Source: Streptomyces sp. NRRL F-6676 (GTDB lineage Bacteria > Actinomycetota > Actinomycetes > Streptomycetales > Streptomycetaceae). From it: 64,000 bases of DNA. Position numbers and translations under genes: made by a program. The stretch covers positions 1-64,000 of the forward strand of contig NZ_JOHS01000042.1 of the NCBI RefSeq assembly GCF_000725625.1, in the 5' to 3' direction. Shown one piece after another: positions 46,254 to 54,422 of this stretch. The notes under the pieces are model-generated. The model saw only the letters and a program-made list of their open reading frames with translations, was not told the DNA's origin and made no database searches. The first letter of the stretch is position 1. Each line of letters begins with the position of its first letter.

Positions 46254-47855
46254 TCAGGTGCGCTTCCGGAAGAAGCGGCGGCGAGGGCGGGGCTTCGGCG
46301 TGTTCGGCGGCTGCCCTGCCAGCTCGTAGACGGCGTTGTGGAGCTGCGGGTGCGCCAGGAGGGACCAGTGCTTGCCCAGGGCCTCCCAGACTTCCGTCAG
46401 GGCGGTGCGGGGGTCGGTTCCCAGAAGCGTGCTGTAGGCGGCCGCCACGGCGGGGGTGCGCGAGCGGCCCGCAACGCAGTGGACGAAGACCCGCTTGCCC
46501 TCCTTGCGGAGGCGGAGAATCTGGCGTGCCGCCTGGTCGAGGGCGTAGTGAAGGTTGGGGTTCTCGCCTTCCTTGTCGACCAGCCAGACGCGGACGTGCT
46601 CGACGGCGGCGTGGGAGAAGATCGGCCCCTGTCCGACGCGGCACAGCGACACGACCGCATCGACGGGCGGTGCGCCAGCGAACTCGGTCTCGGTCATGGG
46701 GAGGTTGCCGATCAGGACGCCAGGGTCGGCGGGGTGCCGCGCGACGTAGCCCTTTCCGGCGTATCCGGGGATCTTGACGCGCGGGGCCGAGGGCCAGCCG
46801 TCACCGTCGTCCATGCCCTTGCGGGCGGTCAGGACGGCCAGGCGGACGAGATCGGGGCCGGACATCGTGGGCCAGCCGTTCACGGCCTGCTGCCAGGCGA
46901 GGGGGATGGCCGAGACGCCCCAGCGCGCGCCCAGGAGGGCGCCTGCGATCGCGGCTACGGTGTCCGTGTCGTTGCCCGCCCGGACGGCCGCTTCGGTGGC
47001 GAGCTGGAAGTGCTGGGCGGGGAACGATCCACGCTCCGGTGCCAGCTCGGGAACGGGCGTGCGGGTGATGGCGGACCACGCGGCCTGGAGGGCGGTGACG
47101 ACGTACCCGTTGCGGTCCCAGTGGTGCGGCGGGTTCGCCTCCGCCTCGTCCAGCCTCGCGTGCCAGATCTCCTGCCGGTCCCCGGGAAGCAGCGCGATGC
47201 CGTCACGGACGCCGTCGAAGGTTCCTTCCAGCACGGCGACCCGGATGCCTGAGCACCACAGGATGCACGCCTCGATGCACTCGGGGTCGCTGTGGGTGAG
47301 GGAGCTGATCATGGTGGCGGCCCTGACCATTCCGTCCACGTCGTCCAGGTAGGCGAGGGCGACGACGCCGGTCCGCATGAGCGAGCCGTTGCCCGCGCTG
47401 AACCGGGTGCGGGCGGTGTAGGCGTCAGCTTCCGCCGTCATGGCCTGGGCGGGCGTGCCCGTCTTGTGGGTTTTCGCGGCGCGAAGGACGCTGCTGGTCT
47501 GGTTTCCGATGTCGGTGGCGCCCCCGTCGCGCCAGAGGTGGAAGTTGCGGGCGATCTGGTCGAGTGCGGTCTGGCTGGTGAGGTCGGTGCCGGTGGAGGC
47601 GACGGCGGCGATGCACACGTGCATCTGGGTGTCGTCGGAGTACTCGCCGGGCTTGTAGGGACCCAGGCCGCCGCCGATCATGGCGGGCCGTTCCTCGGCG
47701 CCCAGTCGGCGGGCGAACTCGTAGGGCACGCCGAGGGCGTCACCGCACGCAGCACCGAGGAGGACGCCGGCTGCGCGGTCGGTGGCGTGGACGTTGAGCG
47801 GGTGCGACGCCGGGGCCAGGGTGGGGGTCATGGAGTCAACGGGCTTCGTCTTCAC
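46254..47855 (-). CDS. ADP-ribosylglycohydrolase fused to a dual-specificity-type protein phosphatase, 533 aa
   Basis: Starts at GTG 47855 after GGGAG. Domain 1 (about 25-345) is a DraG/ARH fold: GAACGDALGVPYEF, EYSDDTQM with SDDT at 73-76, GNGSLMR at 155-161, and GNDTDTVAAIAG at 294-305. These are the metal-binding Asp motifs that remove ADP-ribose from proteins. Domain 2 (about 365-510) is a cysteine phosphatase: Asp427 as candidate acid, and VHCVAGRSR with Cys460 and Arg466 as the HC-x5-R loop. The fusion therefore carries two erasing activities. It is the only leftward gene right of 11.96 kb. No motif A or B lies upstream on its strand. Confidence 0.85.
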   Translation of the reverse strand: MKTKPVDSMTPTLAPASHPLNVHATDRAAGVLLGAACGDALGVPYEFARRLGAEERPAMIGGGLGPYKPGEYSDDTQMHVCIAAVASTGTDLTSQTALDQIARNFHLWRDGGATDIGNQTSSVLRAAKTHKTGTPAQAMTAEADAYTARTRFSAGNGSLMRTGVVALAYLDDVDGMVRAATMISSLTHSDPECIEACILWCSGIRVAVLEGTFDGVRDGIALLPGDRQEIWHARLDEAEANPPHHWDRNGYVVTALQAAWSAITRTPVPELAPERGSFPAQHFQLATEAAVRAGNDTDTVAAIAGALLGARWGVSAIPLAWQQAVNGWPTMSGPDLVRLAVLTARKGMDDGDGWPSAPRVKIPGYAGKGYVARHPADPGVLIGNLPMTETEFAGAPPVDAVVSLCRVGQGPIFSHAAVEHVRVWLVDKEGENPNLHYALDQAARQILRLRKEGKRVFVHCVAGRSRTPAVAAAYSTLLGTDPRTALTEVWEALGKHWSLLAHPQLHNAVYELAGQPPNTPKPRPRRRFFRKRT

Positions 47856-48003
47856 GGGTGTTCTCCCGAGGTCATGTGCTGCGTGCGTGGTCTGAGAAGG
47901 GCGGGGGCGGGGAGTGCGGCGTCAACTCGCTTCGCGCTCAAACCCGCTGTCGCTACGTCAGAATGGCACGGCCGAACAGCTTTCGTCAACATGACGATTA
48001 GCG

Positions 48004-48032
48004 TTGCGTGTTCTCTTTTCAATGTGTACTGT
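48004..48032 (+). promoter_or_regulatory. Motif A promoter, copy 5, upstream of HU
   Basis: TTGCGT and TACTGT are separated by 17 bp; the spacer ends TTTCAATGTG. It is 130 bp upstream of the HU start at 48162. Confidence 0.75.
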
Positions 48033-48161
48033 GATTGCTGTCGGAGGCGCTCAGACCGTCCTGGGTGACGCGCCCCCATTCCTTTCGTCGGCACCGCGCC
48101 CTGAATGTCAGCGGCCCTATGTCCGGCATCGAAGTGCACGCCAACTCACAGGAGTTACGCC

Positions 48162-48638
48162 ATGAACAAGGCCCAGCTCATCGACGCGATCGCGGACAAG
48201 ATGGGCGGCCGCCAGCAGGCCGCCGACGCTGTCGACCACGTGCTCGACGCCATCGTCCGCGCTGTCGTTGCCGGAGATCGCGTCTCCGTTACCGGATTCG
48301 GCTCGTTCGAGAAGGTCAACCGGCCGGCCCGCTACGCCCGCAACCCCCAGACCGGCGAGAGGGTGCTGGTCAAGAAGACCTCCATCCCCCGCTTCCGGGC
48401 CGGGCAGGGCTTCAAGGACCTGGTCAGCGGCGCCAAGAAGCTCCCCAAGGGCGAGGTCTCCGTCAAGAAGGCCCCCAAGGGAAGCCTCACCGGCGGCGCC
48501 CCCGCCGTGATGAAGAAGGAAACGGTCAAGAAGGCCACCCCGAAGAACGCCGGAGCAGCGGCCAAGAAGACGGGCCCGGCCATGAAGGCCGGGGTGAAGA
48601 AGCCCGTCAAGACCTTCTCCAAGAAGGCGCTCGCCTGA
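48162..48638 (+). CDS. HU-family nucleoid protein with lysine-rich tail (HupS-like), 158 aa
   Basis: ATG 48162 follows AGGAG; the upstream in-frame extension is not conserved in style. Residues 1-90 are a complete HU fold: MNKAQLIDAIADKMGG, VTGFGSFEKVNRPAR, RNPQTGERV, and IPRFRAGQGFKDLVSG. Residues 95-158 are a Lys/Ala/Pro tail with KKA repeats, as in the second HU of Streptomyces (HupS) and mycobacterial HupB. It would bind and compact plasmid DNA and may mask plasmid presence from the host. It is followed by a terminator. Confidence 0.9.
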   Translation: MNKAQLIDAIADKMGGRQQAADAVDHVLDAIVRAVVAGDRVSVTGFGSFEKVNRPARYARNPQTGERVLVKKTSIPRFRAGQGFKDLVSGAKKLPKGEVSVKKAPKGSLTGGAPAVMKKETVKKATPKNAGAAAKKTGPAMKAGVKKPVKTFSKKALA

Positions 48639-48680
48639 TCAGCCGTTGCCGGGTCCCACCCTCCCGGCGTTCCTGCTCGA

Positions 48681-48706
48681 CGGCCGGGCGCTGATGCGCC
48701 CGGCCG
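48681..48706 (+). terminator. Perfect hairpin after HU
   Basis: CGGCCGGGCGC and its complement, 11-bp arms, flank TGAT. It starts 42 bp after the HU stop and 17 bp before the next gene. Confidence 0.75.
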
Positions 48707-48722
48707 GACCGGAGAGATCCTG

Positions 48723-49535
48723 ATGAACTACCTCGTGATCGACGGCGCCCGCGTCGTCTCTGCTCACCGTACTCTGGCCTCTGCCCGCTCATCGGAGCAG
48801 CAGGAGCTCGGGTCCAGCACCGAACCCGGCCCACTGCTGGACGGCGAACCGGCCTGGTGGTCGCGGACTCGGCGCAACGGCGGTGTCGCTGAGCTCGGCA
48901 TCCTTCGGAGCGACGCGACCGAGCTCGGCTTCCGCTTCGAACTGCGCGCCTGCCAGGCCCCGGCCGGCTCTTGCCGTCATAGCCCATGCGGCACCTACAC
49001 CACGTGGGCCGTGAGCCGCTGCTACGAGCTGCTCAGCAAGCTCGCCGCGTTCGTGCCCCTGTCGTGGATCTGGGTCGGCAAGCGCAGCGACGACCCTCGC
49101 GGCGACGCCCCGCAGTTCCTCGCCGAGGGCTGGGCCCTCATCGACCGCCTGACCGCGGAGATGCAGGAATCCCTGCGGGTCGTCGAGTTGTTGCCGGCCG
49201 ACACCCGAACCCTGGACGAGCGGGCCCAGGCAGCTCACGCCCTTGTCGTACGGTTCCTGGCGGGGCACTTCGGCCCCGCGCCCGAACTGGAGTCCGTTGT
49301 TGTCCGGCCGGTCCTCCACGGCCAGGACCTGCACCTGCGACTTGACCCGTTCTCAGCGGACCTTCCCATCTGCGGCACCGTCTTGTCGGGCCGTGGCACT
49401 GACGCCACCGGCGCCGAACTGAACGCACACGCCTGTGACCAGTGCTTCGGGCGCGCCCCCATCGACCCGCCCCCGGTTCTCACCGCCGCCGAGTACGAGG
49501 CGTGGACCGCGTATATCCACCAGTCCGGCTCGTGA
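48723..49535 (+). CDS. Hypothetical protein, 270 aa
   Basis: ATG 48723 follows GGAGAG. The N-terminal 90 residues are beta-rich with a CRHSPCGTYTTW segment. Residues 95-200 are helical. The C-terminal 70 contain VVRPVLHGQDLHLRL, then a CGTVLSG...HACDQCF cluster that may bind zinc. No family is recognised. Separated from HU by a hairpin, it may still be read from motif A copy 5. Its end touches an alternative start of the next gene. Confidence 0.7.
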   Translation: MNYLVIDGARVVSAHRTLASARSSEQQELGSSTEPGPLLDGEPAWWSRTRRNGGVAELGILRSDATELGFRFELRACQAPAGSCRHSPCGTYTTWAVSRCYELLSKLAAFVPLSWIWVGKRSDDPRGDAPQFLAEGWALIDRLTAEMQESLRVVELLPADTRTLDERAQAAHALVVRFLAGHFGPAPELESVVVRPVLHGQDLHLRLDPFSADLPICGTVLSGRGTDATGAELNAHACDQCFGRAPIDPPPVLTAAEYEAWTAYIHQSGS

Positions 49536-49561
49536 CCGGCGAAGCGAGGAGGACTCCCTTC

Positions 49562-50332
49562 GTGTCCGAGGATTCAGCCGCCGTGCGCACCAACTCGCCC
49601 AAGCAGCTGGCACTTCGCCTGCTCCGCCGCAGGTCCTTCAGGGCTGGGTACCTGGCGCAAGTGATCGATCTTGCCGTACGGGAGGTGGTCCGTAGCCAGT
49701 TCGACGAACCCGACGAGCGCGAAGCGACCCAAGTCCAGCAGCGGCTGACCCGCGACGCCGCGAACGGGCAGCCCGGCGCCACCGAGCTGGCCCGCGCCAT
49801 GCTGGACGTCAAACACGCCATAGACCTTGTGCGGCACGGGCATTACCGAGCTACCACCGTTCCCGAGAGCGGACCCGCCACAACCGTCTCAGCGGAGCAA
49901 CTGCTTGAGCTGATCACCGGGGCCGGCCGTGACCGCGTGCTCGCGGCGCAGGGCGGAGCACTGGTTCTCCTCGCCGAGGACGAGGAGACCAGCACCGTCT
50001 ACCGACCGGTGTCCGCAGCGGAGGCGAATGCACTGCGGCAGGCAGCGCGGAGCGCCAAAGAGGAGGCGATCCGCCTCTACGAAAGTGCAGTTGAGACGCT
50101 GCGACCGCACGTACGCATGGCCGACTGGAGCAAGAACGACGGTTACGGAGTCGCCGTCGACGTGGTGAACGGAGAAGTGTCGGTGCAGTGGTGGCCGGCG
50201 TCGCTGCCCGAGTCTCAGGAGCTGTGGGAGCGGGGCGGAATCCGGGCGCTCTGCGCGGCGCTGCTGTCAGCCAGGTTCACCGTGTCCGAACGAAATGGAA
50301 GGGCACCCCGCCCCATCGTGTTGCGTATCTAG
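49562..50332 (+). CDS. Hypothetical helical protein, 256 aa
   Basis: GTG 49562 is preferred because GAGGAGGAC lies 8 bp upstream; GTG 49532, which overlaps the previous stop, is the alternative. The sequence is helical, with a basic start (KQLALRLLRRRSFRAGYLAQ) and regular charged helices to about 195. A short beta part follows near the end (YGVAVDVVNGEVSVQWWP). No motif recognised. Its last four codons, through the TAG, lie inside motif A copy 6. Confidence 0.7.
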   Translation: MSEDSAAVRTNSPKQLALRLLRRRSFRAGYLAQVIDLAVREVVRSQFDEPDEREATQVQQRLTRDAANGQPGATELARAMLDVKHAIDLVRHGHYRATTVPESGPATTVSAEQLLELITGAGRDRVLAAQGGALVLLAEDEETSTVYRPVSAAEANALRQAARSAKEEAIRLYESAVETLRPHVRMADWSKNDGYGVAVDVVNGEVSVQWWPASLPESQELWERGGIRALCAALLSARFTVSERNGRAPRPIVLRI

Positions 50333-50349
50333 TTTTCAATGTGTAGTGT
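50321..50349 (+). promoter_or_regulatory. Motif A promoter, copy 6, overlapping the upstream stop
   Basis: TTGCGT and TAGTGT are separated by 17 bp; the spacer ends TTTTCAATGTG. The stop codon of the previous gene (50330-50332) lies within the spacer. It heads the run of genes from 50517 to 55733. Confidence 0.75.
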
Positions 50350-50516
50350 GGTGTTGTCTGGTTGATCAGCCGATCATCCCTCACAGCCCGTACGTCGGTC
50401 CTCGCCGGCGCCATGAGGGCGGCCGCCAGGCCACCACACAGGCGCGCGGCGAATCCCGCAGCCTCATCTCACCGCCCCGGGCCGCCGAATCGCCCGCCTC
50501 GTACTGGGAGACCGCC

Positions 50517-50867
50517 ATGGGTATGAGCAGCCCCCACCCGCGCCGGACGCCGCCCCTCGACACCCTCAGAGAACTGGTGCCGGGCGCCGAGCTCATCAAG
50601 GTCCGCGCCAACCCCAACAACTGGGACCAGGCCATGCTCCTCGCCGCGTACACCTGGCCGCAGCACCAGGGCGACCGCCTGGTCCCCCTCGAACACGGCG
50701 CCTACCCCGACGACTCGCACCACACCGCACTGACCATCGGCGAGTTCCTCAGCCGGTACCGGCAACTCCCCGTCGTGCGTGTACTCCAAGCCAGCGCCGC
50801 CGCCTACACCTTCCTCGTCGAACTCGCCCGCCCCTCTTGGGAGCTCTCCGGCGGTGATTCCCAGTGA
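50517..50867 (+). CDS. Hypothetical protein, 116 aa
   Basis: ATG 50517 follows TGGGAG; the frame is open upstream but lacks a site and crosses motif A. The product is a small soluble alpha-beta protein with RELVPGAELIKVRANPNNWDQAMLLAAYTW and an acidic C-terminus. No family recognised. It overlaps the next gene by 4 bp. Confidence 0.65.
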   Translation: MGMSSPHPRRTPPLDTLRELVPGAELIKVRANPNNWDQAMLLAAYTWPQHQGDRLVPLEHGAYPDDSHHTALTIGEFLSRYRQLPVVRVLQASAAAYTFLVELARPSWELSGGDSQ

Positions 50868-51469
50868 GCGCCCCGGCGATCCCCGCAACGTGCGCGCACC
50901 GCCCCACCCACGGGGGTCTGGTGGTCCCGTACGTCTCGTTCGAGCACAACGGACTGCCGGTCTTCGGCGGCCTCGACCCGGGCAAGCGAGCCCGGGCCTT
51001 CGAGAACGGCCTGTGCCAGATCTGCGAAAGCCCTCTCGGGCGGTGGTTCTACGTGCTGGTCCGTCCAATGGACGTGAGCGTTGGGCACGCGCCAGAACCG
51101 GGACTCCACCCGCCGTGCCTGATGTATTCGGAGAAGGCGTGCCCGATGCTCAACGGCACCAGCGCCACCTACCGGCCGGGCGGCGTCATCGCCCAGCACC
51201 CGGCGGGCCGCCCGTGCGACGACCCGGCCTGTTCCTGCCCAGCGACGGCCCCCACAGCGGAATCCCAGGTGCGGGCCGGGCGCAAGGCCGACGACTGGGA
51301 CGCCTGGATGCTCTCAGCAGACCAGTACGAGCTGCGCCGAGACGCCCACAGCACCGCCGTGGGCATCCAGCTTCCTTCCGACCCCAAGCGCATCCGCCGC
51401 GTGCGGATCTCCCCCGAGCGCGAGCGCGGCCTTGCCCTGATCACAGCGCTCCTGGAACTGGGCGCGTAG
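50864..51469 (+). CDS. Cysteine-containing hypothetical protein, 201 aa
   Basis: The GTG start overlaps the preceding stop. Cysteines are grouped as CQICESPLG near residue 50, then CLMYSEKACPM, then CDDPACSCP, with several His residues, suggesting one or two zinc sites of a treble-clef type. The C-terminal 80 residues are helical and charged. I do not recognise a named family. A clear hairpin follows the stop. Confidence 0.65.
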   Translation: MSAPAIPATCAHRPTHGGLVVPYVSFEHNGLPVFGGLDPGKRARAFENGLCQICESPLGRWFYVLVRPMDVSVGHAPEPGLHPPCLMYSEKACPMLNGTSATYRPGGVIAQHPAGRPCDDPACSCPATAPTAESQVRAGRKADDWDAWMLSADQYELRRDAHSTAVGIQLPSDPKRIRRVRISPERERGLALITALLELGA

Positions 51470-51484
51470 CCCTCCCCCTTCCAT

Positions 51485-51514
51485 GCCCGGCGGGCCCGCC
51501 CATGCCCGCCGGGC
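51485..51514 (+). terminator. Hairpin after the 201-aa gene
   Basis: GCCCGGCGGGC at 51485-51495 and GCCCGCCGGGC at 51504-51514 flank 8 nt. It starts 16 bp after the stop codon and 22 bp before the next gene. Confidence 0.7.
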
Positions 51515-51535
51515 GCTGCACCAACGAGGATGACC

Positions 51536-52516
51536 ATGCTTGCTGAGCGCTTCCGCCCCTCCGACATCGAAAGCCTGGTGCGCATCGCCGGCACCCTGGC
51601 CCACTCACCGTCCGCGGCTGAACTGCCGCCGCACTACCGTGAGCTCGCCCAGCGCGTTCACGCCGAGATCGTCGCCGAAGCCGCCGGCCGCCGGTCCCCG
51701 GCCTCCTCCGCACTCCTGGGGCCCCGCCCGGGCGAGCAGGTCTGGATGCTGCGCATCTGGACCCGCCACGAAGACACCACGGAGCCGTACGCCACGAAGG
51801 GCGCCGCGCTCGCGGAGCTCGCCGCGCACGTGCGCAGCAGCTGGGACAACGTAGGCGGCCAGGGCGACGTGCCGGAAGAGCCTCCGGCCGACGACGCTGA
51901 GGCCATCGACCTCTACTACGGCCCCGACGGCGACGCGGTGCCCGATCAGGGCTACGAGCTGTATCCCGACGAGATCAGACGGCAGCAGCGCTCGCGGACA
52001 GTACCCCTGAACTTCCACTTTCCCGACGACGTGACAGCCGAGGCCCTCAACCGCCGCGCGGTCTTCTACGCCGCCGACGACGACGGACCGTCGTGCAGCG
52101 AGGTGGCTGGCGTACTCGTCTTCGGCTACCTGGACGCCAAGGACGGCGTCGTGCGGGTCTCGGTCCACACCGACAGCGCCGACCCCGAGCACGTCGTCCG
52201 GCCGGACGGGACCGTGCCGCTGCGCGTCGTCGTCGACGACACCGTCGTCTTCGACGACAGCAACCACCACGCCCCGCACCCCCCTGTGCTGGAGCAGCTC
52301 CTGGACGCGGCCGACCCGGAGCAGGAAGCGGTGGTCTACTCGCTGGCGGTCTCGGCGGGGCTGATGTGGAGCTGCCCGAGGTGCCGGTGGCCCAACCCGC
52401 GGGCGACGGAACGGTGCGCACGCCCCGGCTGCGGACGCAAGGCCAAGGCGGTGGCGATCGATTCGCAGGCAGCCGCACTCCCGGCGCCGACTCTCACGCT
52501 GGAGGGACCGCGATGA
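51536..52516 (+). CDS. Protein with a C-terminal RanBP2-type zinc finger, 326 aa
   Basis: ATG 51536 is chosen because GAGG lies 7 bp upstream; ATG 51530 directly abuts that site. Residues 1-120 are helical. The middle (about 130-265) is acidic with beta strands. Near the C-terminus WSCPRCRWPNPRATERCARPGC follows the RanBP2 pattern W-x-C-x2-C-x3-N-x6-C-x4-C closely. In other proteins this finger binds RNA or ubiquitin-like partners. The enzymatic role, if any, is unknown. It overlaps the next gene by 4 bp. Confidence 0.65.
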   Translation: MLAERFRPSDIESLVRIAGTLAHSPSAAELPPHYRELAQRVHAEIVAEAAGRRSPASSALLGPRPGEQVWMLRIWTRHEDTTEPYATKGAALAELAAHVRSSWDNVGGQGDVPEEPPADDAEAIDLYYGPDGDAVPDQGYELYPDEIRRQQRSRTVPLNFHFPDDVTAEALNRRAVFYAADDDGPSCSEVAGVLVFGYLDAKDGVVRVSVHTDSADPEHVVRPDGTVPLRVVVDDTVVFDDSNHHAPHPPVLEQLLDAADPEQEAVVYSLAVSAGLMWSCPRCRWPNPRATERCARPGCGRKAKAVAIDSQAAALPAPTLTLEGPR

Positions 52517-52971
52517 CCGTCAAGACCTATCCGCCGGCACCCAAGCACCTCCGGGCCGCGTGCGCTCACCCTCAGGGGCACCTCACGTCACACGGCAGCC
52601 GTGCAACGCTCCAGGCCTACCTGGACGACGGCCTGGTCTACCGCAACGACGCCGACGGCTACCGGCTGCCAGCGGAGACGGCGCAGGCGCACGGCGTCGG
52701 ACCGTACGTCATCACCGGCGCCGGGCGGCGGGCGATCCTGAACGAATCGCAGTTGGCGGCCATCGATTCCGCTGACGAGGACGGCGCGCTGCGGAACGTC
52801 AGCTGGCCCACCGCCGCCGCCCTCGCCCGCCTCGCCCTCGTCGAGTACCGGGACGCCACCGGCACCCCGCAGCCCACCGACGGCGACGACGGCCGCACTG
52901 GCCCGAAGCACCGGCCTTTCCTCACCCCGGCGGGCGTCGAGGCCGCACGCGCCTCGAAACCCCAGCCCTGA
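52513..52971 (+). CDS. Hypothetical protein, 152 aa, possible winged helix
   Basis: ATG 52513 overlaps the preceding stop as ATGA. The sequence HGSRATLQAYLDDGLVYRNDADGYRLPAETAQ followed by VITGAGRRAILNESQ resembles a small winged helix with a beta hairpin. A second similar half follows (WPTAAALARLALVEYRD and PFLTPAGVEAARAS). This could be a duplicated DNA-binding unit. No family is named with confidence. Confidence 0.6.
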   Translation: MTVKTYPPAPKHLRAACAHPQGHLTSHGSRATLQAYLDDGLVYRNDADGYRLPAETAQAHGVGPYVITGAGRRAILNESQLAAIDSADEDGALRNVSWPTAAALARLALVEYRDATGTPQPTDGDDGRTGPKHRPFLTPAGVEAARASKPQP

Positions 52972-53038
52972 TCCCCCGCTCCCCCGGTGGGTGCGGCCTC
53001 CCCGCCGCACCCGCCCTGGTCTCCGCAGGTACGCGCCC

Positions 53039-54400
53039 ATGACTTCCCTCACCCTGTTCGATCCCGACCTCGACGAGGCCAGCCTCACAACGTCGCCCGG
53101 CGGGGCGGCTCCGGCCGAGGTTGCCTCCGCGGAGGCTCTGCAATCCTTCCGCGCGACGAAGCACAAGTCGCTGAACTTCGGTCTCGGCGTCGACTCGACG
53201 GCCCTGGTCCTGGCGATCATCGACGATCCAACCGCCTTCGGGATCGCCGAGGACTTCTCCGACTTCTCGATCGTGACGGCGATGACCGGGTTCGAGTTTC
53301 CCGACACGATCGCCGACGTCGAGAGCCACGTTCTCCCGCTGCTCCGGAGTAAGGGCATCCGGTACACGCAGGTCGCGCGGGCCGGGCGTCACGACTCGGC
53401 AGGCGTCGAGGTCCTCTCCGACACCACGAACCCCGGCAAGGTGTTCGGCAAGGGCCCGTGGACGCTCATGGACGAGCTGGAGGAGAACGGCACGGTCCCC
53501 CAGTACGCCGGCGGTCACGTATGCAGCCAGAAGCACAAGGCCTTCCCGATCGACCGCCTCCAGCTCAAGCGGTCGGGCGGGCAGACCGTCGGCAAGCTCT
53601 TCGGTTACAACGCCGACGAGCACAAGCGCGCGGTCAAGGCCAACAAGTTCCAGGCCGAGCGCAACCAGACGGCGGGCTACGAGACCTTCGCCCTGGACTA
53701 CCCGCTGCTCAGGCTCGGCTGGTCTCGTCAGGACGTGCAGGGCTACGTGAAGAACCGCCTCGGGATTGACATGGCCAAGTCATACTGTCCGGTATGCCCT
53801 TTTTCTGGGGTGTGCTCACCTCAGCCGGATCACCTGAAGCGGCTGCGGAAGTACCCCGGCCTCGCGGCGCGCGTGCTGCGTCTGGAGTACCTGTCGATGG
53901 CCCTGAACGACAACATGTCCCTCTACAAGGACGACACCCTGTTCAGGCGGGTCACCGACGACCAGAACACCGAGGCGATCGGTCGGTTCAAGGCTCGGCT
54001 GGACGAGGAGCCGTGGGCGGTCTACCGGTTGCAGCGCGCCTACACCGCTGGCCGTCGACCCGAGTGCAAGACCGCACACGGCAACCGCTGCGCCAAGCCG
54101 GAGTGCCGCGACAGCAGCTTCAAGGGCACCGTCTACCGGTCGGTGAAAACCGTCCGCACCGGCAGCCGCGCCGAAGTCGGCACCTTCCTGCACAACGCCG
54201 CCACGGCCCTCAACCGACCGGTTGAGCACTCCACGAAGGCCCACGGCGTCGGCATCGACCGCGTCCGCACTCGCGTCCGCCCGGACCCCAAGGTCTACGG
54301 CACGGTCGAGGACTTCTACGTGACCGCCCCGGCTGGCGTGCAGGACAAGGCCCGCGACGGCTTCGCCAAAGTGTGGGCCGCGATGACCGCCGGCCAGTAG
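53039..54400 (+). CDS. PP-loop ATP hydrolase (PAPS reductase-like) with a cysteine cluster, 453 aa
   Basis: ATG 53039 is chosen over upstream in-frame codons because the product starts cleanly (MTSLTLFDPDLD). Residues 45-56 read LNFGLGVDSTAL, the SGGxDS-type PP-loop of adenine-nucleotide alpha hydrolases. HVCSQKHKAFPIDR near 160 and CPVCPFSGVC at 250-259 add conserved-looking cysteines, and a further CRDS...C region follows. The overall pattern is that of phage-type PAPS-reductase-like and DndC-like proteins, which activate sulfur or act in nucleic-acid modification. The methylase gene begins 22 bp downstream. Confidence 0.75.
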   Translation: MTSLTLFDPDLDEASLTTSPGGAAPAEVASAEALQSFRATKHKSLNFGLGVDSTALVLAIIDDPTAFGIAEDFSDFSIVTAMTGFEFPDTIADVESHVLPLLRSKGIRYTQVARAGRHDSAGVEVLSDTTNPGKVFGKGPWTLMDELEENGTVPQYAGGHVCSQKHKAFPIDRLQLKRSGGQTVGKLFGYNADEHKRAVKANKFQAERNQTAGYETFALDYPLLRLGWSRQDVQGYVKNRLGIDMAKSYCPVCPFSGVCSPQPDHLKRLRKYPGLAARVLRLEYLSMALNDNMSLYKDDTLFRRVTDDQNTEAIGRFKARLDEEPWAVYRLQRAYTAGRRPECKTAHGNRCAKPECRDSSFKGTVYRSVKTVRTGSRAEVGTFLHNAATALNRPVEHSTKAHGVGIDRVRTRVRPDPKVYGTVEDFYVTAPAGVQDKARDGFAKVWAAMTAGQ

Positions 54401-54422
54401 ACCACCGCCCCTGCGAGGAGAG

